Positions 8,079 through 15,735 of a stretch of DNA of 24,347 bases are shown here, piece by piece. Position 1 is the stretch's first letter; every line of letters starts with the position of its first letter. The DNA is taken from NCBI GenBank assembly GCA_015521095.1, contig WAOU01000095.1:1-24347 (forward strand), written 5' to 3'. A model generated the notes under the pieces. It was not told the DNA's origin, did not search any database, and saw only the letters and a program-made list of their open reading frames with translations. The position numbers and the translations under genes are program-made. Source of the DNA: Desulfurococcales archaeon. Its GTDB lineage: Archaea; Thermoproteota; Thermoprotei_A; Sulfolobales; Acidilobaceae.

Positions 8079-9236
8079 ATGAGCCATGCATATAGGGTAG
8101 AGCTCGGAGAAGAGATTCTTCGAGTGCAAGATCTCAAGGTATGGTTCCCCATAAAGAGAGATATAACGGATATACTATTACGTAAACCACAACTCTATGT
8201 ACACGCAGTAGACGGAGTATCATTCAATATCAGGAAAAGAGAGATCTTTTGTCTAGTAGGAGAAAGCGGCTGTGGAAAAACAACCACGGGAAAAGCACTA
8301 TTAAGACTAGTACCCGTCCACTCAGGAAAAGCCTTCTTCAAACCTCGTAAGGAGACACTTGAAATTCTCGACGCTATGGGCGTCAAGTCAGAGAATGGAT
8401 TCGTAGAACTGTTCGGGCTAAAAGATTCACAATTCCGACCGTTGAGAAGAGAAATCCAGATGATATACCAGGATCCATACGGTAGCCTAAACCCAAGGTT
8501 CCGCATTAAAGACGTGCTAGAAGAAGTACTATTAGTCCACAAGATAGGATCAACAAAAGAAGAAAGGCTAGAGATCATCGCGAAAGCCCTAGAAATGGTC
8601 AAGCTAACCCCCGTAGAAGAATTCATTGATAGATACCCACACCAGCTGAGCGGAGGACAGAGACAAAGAGTAGCAATAGCACGTGCAATAATAGGAAACC
8701 CCTCCCTAATTATAGCAGATGAGCCCGTCTCAATGCTCGACGTCTCAATTAGAGCAGAAATCCTCGAAGTACTCTTAAACCTAAGAACACTACTCGACGT
8801 CTCATTCATATTCATAACACACGACCTAGCAGTAGCAAGATACATTTGTGACAGAATCGCAGTCATGTACCTAGGAAAGATCGTAGAGCTAGGAGACGCA
8901 AGAGAAGTAATAGCTGATCCCCTCCACCCATACACGGAAGCACTAATCGCCGCAATACCAGACCCCGATCCAGCCAACAGGCTAAAATTCAGAGACCTAA
9001 AAATAAAAGGAGAAGTGCCAAACGCTGTATTCATTCCGCCAGGATGCAGATTCCATCCGAGATGTATCTACTACGAACAACACAAGGAAACAGACAAAGA
9101 ACTAGAACAATTATGTCCCGTAGTAGAGCCTCCACTCTCAGAAATTAAACCAGAAAGATACGTATCCTGTTACAGATACCCAAGCATAAGAGAAATAGTA
9201 AAATCAGGACTTCCAACGGCGAATAAGCAAGAATAA
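8079..9236 (+). CDS. ABC importer ATPase, DppF/OppF type
   Basis: This is the second ATPase of the importer, 385 residues. Walker A is GESGCGKTT (61-69), Q-loop Q131, signature LSGGQ (190-194), Walker B LIIADEP (210-216) and switch His248. Compared with usual OppF proteins there is an insertion of about 25 residues before the Q-loop (about 88-115) and a longer N-terminus. The C-terminal domain again has four Cys (323, 329, 346, 364), with a longer gap between the second and third. The start ATG follows GAGGTGAATC, which overlaps the stop codon of the first ATPase, so translation is probably coupled. Confidence 0.96.
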   Translation: MSHAYRVELGEEILRVQDLKVWFPIKRDITDILLRKPQLYVHAVDGVSFNIRKREIFCLVGESGCGKTTTGKALLRLVPVHSGKAFFKPRKETLEILDAMGVKSENGFVELFGLKDSQFRPLRREIQMIYQDPYGSLNPRFRIKDVLEEVLLVHKIGSTKEERLEIIAKALEMVKLTPVEEFIDRYPHQLSGGQRQRVAIARAIIGNPSLIIADEPVSMLDVSIRAEILEVLLNLRTLLDVSFIFITHDLAVARYICDRIAVMYLGKIVELGDAREVIADPLHPYTEALIAAIPDPDPANRLKFRDLKIKGEVPNAVFIPPGCRFHPRCIYYEQHKETDKELEQLCPVVEPPLSEIKPERYVSCYRYPSIREIVKSGLPTANKQE

Positions 9237-9264
9237 ATTCTTTATCCAACTTAGTTCTCCCTAT

Positions 9265-9284
9265 AAAACTCTACAGTTTTTATT
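9265..9284 (+). terminator. Hairpin plus T-run terminator after the ATPase genes
   Basis: AAAACT (9265-9270) and AGTTTT (9275-9280) pair around a CTAC loop and run directly into TTTTTATT. This lies about 30 bases after the ATPase stop codon and fits an intrinsic terminator, although archaea need mainly the T-run. Confidence 0.5.
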
Positions 9285-9359
9285 AAATAACTAAATGATA
9301 ATATCTCTACTTAGACACGAGTTCAAGGACAAGCTAAGTGAAAATCATTTGCAGGAAGA

Positions 9360-9379
9360 ATATATAACAACATATAAAC
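9360..9379 (+). promoter_or_regulatory. TATA boxes upstream of the Fur-like regulator gene
   Basis: Two overlapping AT boxes, ATATATAAC (9360-9368) and CATATAAAC (9371-9379), lie 40-60 bases before the coding region. They predict starts near 9390 and 9400 and a leader of 20-30 bases. An inverted repeat ACTTAG (9309-9314) and CTAAGT (9334-9339) lies upstream and could be a binding site. The rest of the 184-base intergenic region shows nothing further that I can name. Confidence 0.45.
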
Positions 9380-9408
9380 ATGGATAACACTACTCTATAT
9401 GGAGAACA

Positions 9409-9424
9409 AAAGGTGTAAAGGTGT
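9409..9424 (+). promoter_or_regulatory. Tandem duplicated ribosome binding site (AAAGGTGT twice)
   Basis: AAAGGTGT occurs twice without a gap (9409-9416 and 9417-9424). The first copy is correctly spaced for the GTG start at 9421. The second, which contains that GTG, is correctly spaced for the in-frame ATG at 9430. Two starts three residues apart are therefore equally well served. Confidence 0.6.
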
Positions 9425-9852
9425 CAACCATGCAAGACGAAGTAAAAATAGAAGAAGTAATAGACATATTAACAAAAATCGGCGTACGAGTAACCCCCCA
9501 ACGAATAGTTATAACGAAGATAATACTAGATAATGTCAAGAATCATCCGTCATTCAAGGAAATACATTCAATAGTGCAGAAGCAATTACCCCGTGTAGGA
9601 ATATCCACGATATTCAACACAATGAAGATGCTCGAGAAGGCAGGCGTGATACGAATCTTCGAATGGAACGGTGAAACCCACATCGATAGACCAGAGTACC
9701 ACGTAAACGTATATTGTAAAGATACAGGTCAACTCATAGACCTCGAAGACAGTAAAACATATGCGAGTAAACTAGTACAAGAACTATCAGAAAAAGGTCT
9801 CAGGATCCATGGAGTAAACATAATTGTAGAAGCAGAGTGTAAAAGCAACTAG
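9421..9852 (+). CDS. Fur-family-like transcription regulator with degenerate metal site
   Basis: This 143-residue protein resembles the ferric uptake regulator family. GVRVTPQR (21-28) corresponds to the family opening helix, HPSFKEIHSIV (42-52) to the next, and VGISTIFNTMKMLEKAGVI (59-77) to the winged recognition helix region. Residues 85-108 match the hinge and dimer domain start, but the usual His-rich site reads YHVN (93-96). Only the first Cys of the structural zinc site remains (Cys99, followed by KDTG). The distal CxxC pair is missing; a single Cys140 is left. It may therefore sense a different metal or signal. It lies directly after the importer genes, which are plausible but unproven targets. 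GTG 9421 and ATG 9430 are both possible starts. Confidence 0.82.
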   Translation: MSTMQDEVKIEEVIDILTKIGVRVTPQRIVITKIILDNVKNHPSFKEIHSIVQKQLPRVGISTIFNTMKMLEKAGVIRIFEWNGETHIDRPEYHVNVYCKDTGQLIDLEDSKTYASKLVQELSEKGLRIHGVNIIVEAECKSN

Positions 9853-9862
9853 ACACCTAATT

Positions 9863-9871
9863 CTTTTAAAC
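9863..9871 (+). promoter_or_regulatory. TATA box of tRNA-Val
   Basis: CTTTTAAAC lies 42-50 bases before the mature tRNA end, predicting a start near 9893 and a 5' leader of about 20 bases removed by RNase P. GTTTATCC near 9879-9886 is an alternative that would place the start almost at the mature end. Confidence 0.45.
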
Positions 9872-9912
9872 TTGGATGTGTTTATCCTATTTGATTGGCG
9901 TCTGGGGCCAGG

Positions 9913-9990
9913 GGGCCCGTCGTCTAGCCTGGTCAGGACGCCGCCCTGACACGGCGGAGGTCCGGGGTTCAAATCCCCGCGGGCCCACCA
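9913..9990 (+). tRNA. tRNA-Val (GAC anticodon)
   Basis: A full cloverleaf is seen. The acceptor arms are GGGCCCG and CGGGCCC, and the D stem is GTCT/GGAC. The anticodon stem CCGCC/GGCGG holds the loop CTGACAC (anticodon GAC), the variable loop has five bases, and the T arm is CGGGG TTCAAAT CCCCG. The discriminator is A and CCA is encoded (9988-9990). No intron is present. The very GC-rich stems against AT-leaning surroundings indicate a hyperthermophile. It reads GUC and GUU codons. Confidence 0.97.
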
Positions 9991-10027
9991 AATAAAAATC
10001 TCGGCATCTTTTACAGTCCACTAAGAT

Positions 10028-10708
10028 TTAATCAGAGACTATTCTTCCATCCTTTATCTTCAATACTCTATCAGCTTTAGAAGCCAGTTGTGGATCATGA
10101 GTAGTATACAAGATTGTTTTACCGAGACGATTAGCTTCTATTAAAAGATCAATTATTTTTAGCTTATTCCTAGTATCGAGATTGGCTGTAGGCTCATCAG
10201 CAAGAATAATATAGGGATCAGCTGCAAGGGCACGAGCAATTGCTACTCTCTGTTGCTCGCCACCGCTTAGCTGATTCGGAAATTTCTCTCCCTTATCCTT
10301 CATACTTACAATCTCTAAGAGTTCCTCGGCTCTCTCTAACCGTTTCTCCTTTGGAGGATATCCCGCTAATTCCATTGGGAGAATAACGTTTTCAAGAACA
10401 GTTAGGGTGGGGACAAGATGAAAGAATTGAAACACTATACCAACATTTCTCCTCCTCCACTTAGCCCGTTTTCCTTCGGAGAGTCTACCAAGATTCTCAA
10501 CATTTACAATAACTTCTCCTCTAGTAGGCGTATCCAAGCCGCCGGCAAGATAGATTACAGTAGTTTTCCCACTGCCTGAGGGACCCTGTAATGCAACGAG
10601 CTCTCCCTTCTCAACGACAAAGTCGACTCCCCGTAGCGCGGGATAATCGATCCCGTTTCCACGATAGATTTTCCAGACATCTCTAAACACTATAGAGTAT
10701 TCAGCCAC
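10028..10708 (-). CDS. ABC exporter-type ATPase, MacB/LolD family
   Basis: This is a 226-residue ATPase of the MacB/LolD/FtsE-like family that works with FtsX-fold permeases. Walker A is GPSGSGKTT (42-50), Q-loop Q94, signature LSGGEQQR (147-154), Walker B YIILADEP (166-173) and switch His204. The stretch FHLVPTLTVLENV (96-108) is typical of this family. The GTG start has AGGTG seven bases upstream. The gene begins 15 bases after the permease stop codon, so the two form an operon. Such pairs extrude or mechanically release lipids, lipoproteins, peptides or drugs. The substrate here is unknown. Confidence 0.95.
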   Translation of the reverse strand: MAEYSIVFRDVWKIYRGNGIDYPALRGVDFVVEKGELVALQGPSGSGKTTVIYLAGGLDTPTRGEVIVNVENLGRLSEGKRAKWRRRNVGIVFQFFHLVPTLTVLENVILPMELAGYPPKEKRLERAEELLEIVSMKDKGEKFPNQLSGGEQQRVAIARALAADPYIILADEPTANLDTRNKLKIIDLLIEANRLGKTILYTTHDPQLASKADRVLKIKDGRIVSD

Positions 10709-10723
10709 AGCTCTACACCTCGA

Positions 10724-12991
10724 CTACTCGACCCGGAGCAGATCAGAGGTCCTCTGCCGTCTCAGATAAACCAAGCTAATTAGATAGACGAAAAAGAGGA
10801 CAAGAAGAATAACCCACCCGGTGTTAGCCAAATCAATTATACTAGGAATAGGTTCGAGAAAACCGAGTGCATCAACCATTAACCTTAATAGAGAGGATGA
10901 GATGAGCAAGGCGACGACATATGCTACTGGCACCGCGAATACTATAGCAATAAGAGTGCCAAGAACAAGATCAACTGATAGCTCATGATTAGTAAATCCT
11001 ATGCTCCTTAATACACCAATTTCTTTAAGACGCCCCGCCATATCTACTAAGGAAAGCATAGTGAGACCAGCAAACCCGGTAATGAGCGTCGAGATATTTA
11101 TTATGGATAAAAATGTTCTGAAGAACTCTGTTCCCTGCTCCTGTTGTTTTATTAGATCATCCTTTGTATAGGCAAGCCTGGCAGGTATACCATTCTCGAG
11201 GAGACTCTGTACAACGCTCTCTCCAACAACATCTCCACTGTCTGTTGACGAGATCCTCAAGTACAGATATCTTTCTCCCAGCAAAGCGATATAGTCCTGT
11301 TTATTCAAAAACACTATTTTTCCAGCATTCTCGTGAGTAGACACGATCCCCGAAATACGTAACTCTAGCATCTGACCTTTAGAATTCTTCACATAAACGA
11401 TATCTCCAAGACCCAGATCATATAGTCTAGCCATAGTCTCCGATACAACGATCTCGCCCTTACTAGGCCAACGGCCATTAATTAAGCCGGGCCCCAGCGC
11501 CCAATCCCCTAAAAGACAGGTACGTGTAGAGACTGTTTCATTAAAAATCTCGACGCCTCTCCACATCGACAGCCACAGTTCTGATCTTGAAACACCATTA
11601 ACGTTATCTGCTATTTCGAGAAGTTCCGAAAAATTGAGGTTCTGTGTAGGCAACGTTATAACAGCGGTATATCCGTAAGTCTCTAGCTCATCTCCCATAC
11701 TATCCACGGCTCGAATGCTCATCGGTATAGATGCCGTGGCTCCCCACGAGACGGCTATTATAAGTATAAAGAAAATAGTAGTCCAAGGCCTAGACAAGAT
11801 TCGTCGAATGCTATGGGCAATTCTCACCTTCCTATATATTATCTTTAGAGTCCTAAAGCGATAAGATAATCCTGTAAATCTTAGCGCTTGAACAGTATTT
11901 ATTCTGGAGAGAACTAGAGGTGGAACAATGGAAAACAATAAAATTATACTGACAGCAAACAGCCCTATTGAAACGATAACACTCATACTAGGCGTATATG
12001 GGTAATGTTGCATAAGTATCTCCATTGTAGAGGATCCGGCTTGTTTAGATCCCCATATTACAAGATAACGAGATAAAGGAATGGAAAACATAATACCGAG
12101 CAAGGACCCTATTACACCACGCATAATATTATAGCCTGAGTAATAAGCTACGATCTCTTTCTTTCCGGCTCCTAAAGCCTTCAGAACACCTAACTCTCTA
12201 AGGTCCCTTTCTAATAGTGTCATCTCGCTACCAGCAATAAGTAGAGCTCCGGTGATCAAGGCTGTTCCGATAAAGACCTCGAAAGCTAACGCCATACTCT
12301 TCATAGGAGCCTCAGCAGGATTATCTTCTTCTGTTTGAATGTTAATAGAATCAACACTTCCACCTTTTGAGACTATATTTTGATATAACGTACGCGCTAA
12401 ATTAGTTACATTCGTGCCGGGTGAGGCTATTACAGCCAATATATCAACTTCTTCTCCAGGTAGCTCGTTAAAGATATCTAAGGGGACAATTATTGTTATA
12501 TCAGTTCCACCACTAATAGTGACAATGCCACTAGCGTTTCCATCTATTGTGAGAGGCCCATAGTCCGGTATGGTTATGGAGTCTCCCGGCTCTAGGTCAG
12601 CTTCTCTTCCGTCCGCGTTATAAATTATAACTGAGCCCTCTTGATCTATAAGATATCCTATAGGCGGGGAACTTGTAGGATTATAAACAAATGTGACAGA
12701 TAAGGGTTCCGTATCGTGAAAAGCAATGGATGTCTTGGTTTTAATTAGTTTAAGCTCAGCTATATCTGGAAGACCAGTTAGAGATTCAGCAACATTGTAT
12801 GGAATATCTCCTATAATTATGATATTGCCGACTTCAACGCTCCATCCTTTCCCGGCAAGTTCAAGACTATAATCGGCCGCAAGCTTTATTGTTGCTATAC
12901 CGAGAACGCCTAAAAGGATAATTGTAATGAAAACTATGCTCTCAATCTTCCTTCTGGTAAGTATCCTTAATGAGGCTCTAAATAGTGTCAA
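10724..12991 (-). CDS. FtsX/MacB-like ABC permease with two FtsX domains
   Basis: This 755-residue membrane protein has the duplicated FtsX-domain layout. TM1 is at about 17-38, followed by an outside domain (40-230) and three TMs at about 235-255, 290-310 and 336-365. A second half then repeats the plan, with TM at about 403-425, an outside domain to about 635 and three final TMs. Each half has the cytoplasmic family motif after its first C-terminal TM: ERDLRELGVLKALGA (261-275) and GRLKEIGVLRSIG. It is the partner of the following ATPase. The start is TTG with only a weak ribosome binding site (GGGACTGA). The upstream TGATA-type repeats overlap its TATA-like sequences, so repression is plausible. 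The exported substrate is unknown. Confidence 0.92.
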   Translation of the reverse strand: MTLFRASLRILTRRKIESIVFITIILLGVLGIATIKLAADYSLELAGKGWSVEVGNIIIIGDIPYNVAESLTGLPDIAELKLIKTKTSIAFHDTEPLSVTFVYNPTSSPPIGYLIDQEGSVIIYNADGREADLEPGDSITIPDYGPLTIDGNASGIVTISGGTDITIIVPLDIFNELPGEEVDILAVIASPGTNVTNLARTLYQNIVSKGGSVDSINIQTEEDNPAEAPMKSMALAFEVFIGTALITGALLIAGSEMTLLERDLRELGVLKALGAGKKEIVAYYSGYNIMRGVIGSLLGIMFSIPLSRYLVIWGSKQAGSSTMEILMQHYPYTPSMSVIVSIGLFAVSIILLFSIVPPLVLSRINTVQALRFTGLSYRFRTLKIIYRKVRIAHSIRRILSRPWTTIFFILIIAVSWGATASIPMSIRAVDSMGDELETYGYTAVITLPTQNLNFSELLEIADNVNGVSRSELWLSMWRGVEIFNETVSTRTCLLGDWALGPGLINGRWPSKGEIVVSETMARLYDLGLGDIVYVKNSKGQMLELRISGIVSTHENAGKIVFLNKQDYIALLGERYLYLRISSTDSGDVVGESVVQSLLENGIPARLAYTKDDLIKQQEQGTEFFRTFLSIINISTLITGFAGLTMLSLVDMAGRLKEIGVLRSIGFTNHELSVDLVLGTLIAIVFAVPVAYVVALLISSSLLRLMVDALGFLEPIPSIIDLANTGWVILLVLFFVYLISLVYLRRQRTSDLLRVE

Positions 12992-13015
12992 TTTAATCAG
13001 TCCCGGGCTAGGTGC

Positions 13016-13059
13016 TTTTTGATAGGTTCGAATTTATCAAGAAGATGATAATTTATCAA
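13016..13059 (-). promoter_or_regulatory. Promoter and candidate operator cluster of the exporter genes
   Basis: A perfect 13-base palindrome TGATAATTTATCA (13046-13058) overlaps one of two direct repeats AATTTATCAA (13031-13040 and 13050-13059, 19 bases apart). A further TTGATA at 13019-13024 forms an inverted pair with 13035-13040. Read on the minus strand, the TTGATAAATT copies sit where TATA boxes for the TTG start at 12991 would be expected. A dimeric regulator bound here would block the exporter promoter. The remainder of the 185-base divergent region holds only AT-rich promoter candidates for the plus-strand operon, for example GGTTTTAAG near 13157-13165. Confidence 0.45.
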
Positions 13060-13176
13060 AGTAATATATGTTTTAGATTTGAACATAATTATGCTAGGAT
13101 GAAATGTATATGTTTATGTAACTATAGGGTAGGCAATACTATACAGAAATATACTTGGTTTTAAGACTCCTTCGCG

Positions 13177-13737
13177 GTGAAGTTATATTCAACGTCCTCT
13201 AATAATCTCTCTTGGTGTATTTCAGTGATAGAAGGAGAAGATCTAGTTGCTAGAATTATAAGTTGTTCTATAAAACTGGAAGAATACATTGCAAAAGTCT
13301 ACAGTAAACTATCAGATAAACTAGAGTATCCAGAAGCTCTTACTCTTAAACACATAGCACGTGAGAGCCTGAATCACGCATCGTTATTAAGAGACGTTAG
13401 CCAAGTTCTAAGTCTTCAGTTCAAGCCCGAGAACTGCCAGAAACTCATAGGTTCCACATATGAGTCACTAGAGAAACTAGTATCTTTTATTGAGTCAACG
13501 GAGCTAGACAAAATAAATGTAGATCGTGTACTAAGAGAGTTAAAGAAAGCAGAGAACTCTATGAGCGAGGAGATTTATCATTCAATGATCTTCAACATTA
13601 TTAAGGACATGTTTCCAGAGCCTCAAGCGAGAATTGTTGATAGAATCGTAGACGAGATAATCTGCGAAGAAAGATATCATCACAAACTTATGGAGGAGGT
13701 TATACTCGCATATTTCAGTAAGGGTGTAAAGAAGTGA
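13177..13737 (+). CDS. Ferritin-like four-helix protein of the MetE-like operon
   Basis: This 186-residue protein looks like a four-helix bundle of the ferritin/rubrerythrin type. The helices are at about 18-47, 53-79, 111-146 and 150-181. Candidate diiron residues are Glu35/36 in helix 1, Glu63 and His67 in helix 2, Glu126/131/132 in helix 3 and Glu165-x-x-His168 in helix 4. In helix 2 the spacing is ExxxH, not the normal ExxH, so the metal site may be altered. Neither signal nor membrane helix is present. The start is uncertain: GTG 13177 would be near leaderless, while GTG 13225 (170 residues) has GGTG seven bases upstream. Its stop overlaps the next start by four bases, tying it to the methyltransferase-like genes. 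Family assignment is tentative. Confidence 0.72.
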   Translation: MKLYSTSSNNLSWCISVIEGEDLVARIISCSIKLEEYIAKVYSKLSDKLEYPEALTLKHIARESLNHASLLRDVSQVLSLQFKPENCQKLIGSTYESLEKLVSFIESTELDKINVDRVLRELKKAENSMSEEIYHSMIFNIIKDMFPEPQARIVDRIVDEIICEERYHHKLMEEVILAYFSKGVKK

Positions 13738-14735
13738 CCGTATGGGGCATGGTGCTGGGGGCTTATCCAAGATCCAGACTTGCAAGATACACTCTAAGAG
13801 ATAGGGAAAGAGGAACCCTAGACTTCTCACAATATACATCTAGGCTATTGATTGTTCACTCGGAAATAATCGGAGTCCAAAAAGCGCATGGATTACCCAT
13901 AGTGGTCGACGGCATGGTGGATTGGCACGACATATTCAGGCCATTTATAATGAGGTGGAAAAACGTAAGCGTTAGCGGTCTTCTCCGATACTTCGACAAC
14001 AACTTCTTCTATAGGATTCCCGTGTTCACGGGTGAGCCTGACCCCTTAGAGCCAGTATGGTTACCAAGAATAAGACAATTCAAGGATCTAGCCGAACCAT
14101 CGAGCCTGAAAATAGTGTTACCGGGACCCTTTACATTTGTAAACTTGAGCCAGAACGTATCGGATCTATCAAAAACAGAACTAGCAGAAGCAATAACATC
14201 AATACTCAAATCAGAAATAGAGCTAGTTAAAGAAGAAAATGTGTTTATTCAAGTAGACGAACCTCTTGTCGGTGATAGAAGACTATCAAAGGAGGAGGTA
14301 GAAGAGTATCTAGACTATTGGAACGAAATAGCAAGTCTCAGTAGTGAAAACTCTGCAATAGCAATATACTTCGATGTACCACAAAAAGAAGTATTCGACG
14401 TAGTTCTCGAATCTAAGTTCAAATACATATCAGTAGATGTTATAGACTCTAAGAGAAGAGCAATTGAACTACTAGAGAAAACAGGTTTGCCGGGTCATGT
14501 ACCTGTTTTAGGGATAGTTGATGCGAGAAGAATCCACGAAGATAAACTAGACGACGAGCTATTAACTATGATCAAAAAACTCTCAAAAGAATCTCAGGAA
14601 ATCGTGTTGACAACTACCACATGGCTAGACCTTATACCATACACATATGCTCTCAAGAAGACTAAGATACTCTCAAAGTTTGTAGACATAGTTTCAGAGA
14701 AACTAGGCCTGGAGAAAAGGATTCTCTGGAGGTGA
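13734..14735 (+). CDS. MetE-like TIM-barrel protein lacking the zinc ligands
   Basis: This 333-residue protein is a full-length paralogue of the next gene. Aligned landmarks include LGAYPRS (8-14) for [22 protein letters not shown] (57-71) for [26 protein letters not shown] (129-139) for [11 protein letters not shown] and IQVDEP (172-177) for IQIDEP. At the zinc ligands of methionine synthase it differs: the HxC site reads AIY (210-212), the Glu is Asp235, and the last Cys region is TTTTWLD. It should therefore not activate a thiol by zinc as MetE does. It may be a regulatory or substrate-binding partner, comparable to the non-catalytic N-terminal half of long MetE. GTG starts inside the previous stop codon, with GGTG upstream. 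Confidence 0.85.
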   Translation: MTVWGMVLGAYPRSRLARYTLRDRERGTLDFSQYTSRLLIVHSEIIGVQKAHGLPIVVDGMVDWHDIFRPFIMRWKNVSVSGLLRYFDNNFFYRIPVFTGEPDPLEPVWLPRIRQFKDLAEPSSLKIVLPGPFTFVNLSQNVSDLSKTELAEAITSILKSEIELVKEENVFIQVDEPLVGDRRLSKEEVEEYLDYWNEIASLSSENSAIAIYFDVPQKEVFDVVLESKFKYISVDVIDSKRRAIELLEKTGLPGHVPVLGIVDARRIHEDKLDDELLTMIKKLSKESQEIVLTTTTWLDLIPYTYALKKTKILSKFVDIVSEKLGLEKRILWR

Positions 14736-14742
14736 AAGGAAA

Positions 14743-15735
14743 GTGGAGTACCAAGTACCGAGGAAGTTCCCAACGACAGTCGTGGGTAGCTATCCCAAAC
14801 TTGAACCGGCAAAACAGGCTCTCAGGAAAATACGTAAAAAACAAGCAACGCCAGATGAGCTAAGAGATCTCTTCGTCGAAGCGATTAGAGGTGTAGTAGA
14901 AGACCATCTATGGGCGGGAGTCGATATAATAAGTGATGGTGAACAGACCAGAGAAGACATGGTAGTATATTTTGCAGAGAGAATGAATGGCTATATGCCG
15001 GGTAAATGGACACGAATATTTGACAACGTCTACTTTAGAAAGCCTATAATCTATGGAAAAGTCGAGTGGCCTGAACCGCTAACAGTAGAAGACTGGAAAA
15101 TTGCCTCGTCTTTCGCAGAAGGCCGTCCAGTAAAAGGAATATTGACAGGTCCATACACAATGCTAGAATGGAGCTTCGACCTATACTATGGAGATAGGAG
15201 AGAAGCAATAATAGACTTAGCCAAAGAACTACGAAAAGAGATAGAAGCACTCGTGAACGCAGGCGCCAAATATATACAAATAGACGAGCCTGCTCTCTCT
15301 ACACGTCCATGGAAAGAAGAAGCAGACATAGTGAAAGAAGCACTGAAAATAATGCTAGACGGCCTAGATGTAAAGAAAATAGTACACATATGCTTCGGAA
15401 AAATCGAGTATATTCTACCATATATATTAGAATTCCCTGTAGACCAATTCGACCTAGAGTTCAAGAACAGTAATTTCAGACTATTACCATACCTCAAGGA
15501 ATACGGATACGATAAAGAACTCGGATACGGTGTAATAGACGTACACACAACACAGATTGAATCAGTGGACGAGATAGTAGAAGATATAGAAAAAATAATG
15601 AAGCTTGGAATACTATCGCCCGAAAAGATATACATAGATCCAGACTGCGGGCTAAAAAGACTTCCTAGAGACATAGCCAGACAGAAACTCAAGAATATGG
15701 TAGAGGCCGCCAAAATTGCCAGAGAAAAATGGTAA
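14743..15735 (+). CDS. metE: Core methionine synthase (cobalamin-independent MetE catalytic barrel)
   Basis: This is a 330-residue MetE C-terminal-type barrel without the folate-binding N-terminal half found in long bacterial MetE. It transfers a methyl group to homocysteine. The zinc ligands are complete: His215 and Cys217 (VHICFG), Glu239 (FDLEF) and Cys302 (IDPDCGLK). VVGSYPK (13-19), ISDGEQ (63-68) and IQIDEP (178-183) are the other family motifs. Core enzymes of this kind do not use folate in the usual way; characterised ones take methyl groups from methylcobalamin or, probably, corrinoid proteins. The donor here is unknown. GTG start with a strong GGAGGTGA seven bases upstream, overlapping the previous stop. 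It probably works with the zinc-less paralogue encoded just before it. Confidence 0.9.
   Translation: MEYQVPRKFPTTVVGSYPKLEPAKQALRKIRKKQATPDELRDLFVEAIRGVVEDHLWAGVDIISDGEQTREDMVVYFAERMNGYMPGKWTRIFDNVYFRKPIIYGKVEWPEPLTVEDWKIASSFAEGRPVKGILTGPYTMLEWSFDLYYGDRREAIIDLAKELRKEIEALVNAGAKYIQIDEPALSTRPWKEEADIVKEALKIMLDGLDVKKIVHICFGKIEYILPYILEFPVDQFDLEFKNSNFRLLPYLKEYGYDKELGYGVIDVHTTQIESVDEIVEDIEKIMKLGILSPEKIYIDPDCGLKRLPRDIARQKLKNMVEAAKIAREKW

Noticed and set aside
8195..9034. Long minus-strand frame of 279 codons
   Set aside because: It is antisense to the well-supported OppF-type ATPase, with Ser-rich, motif-free translation and no promoter; a shadow of codon bias.
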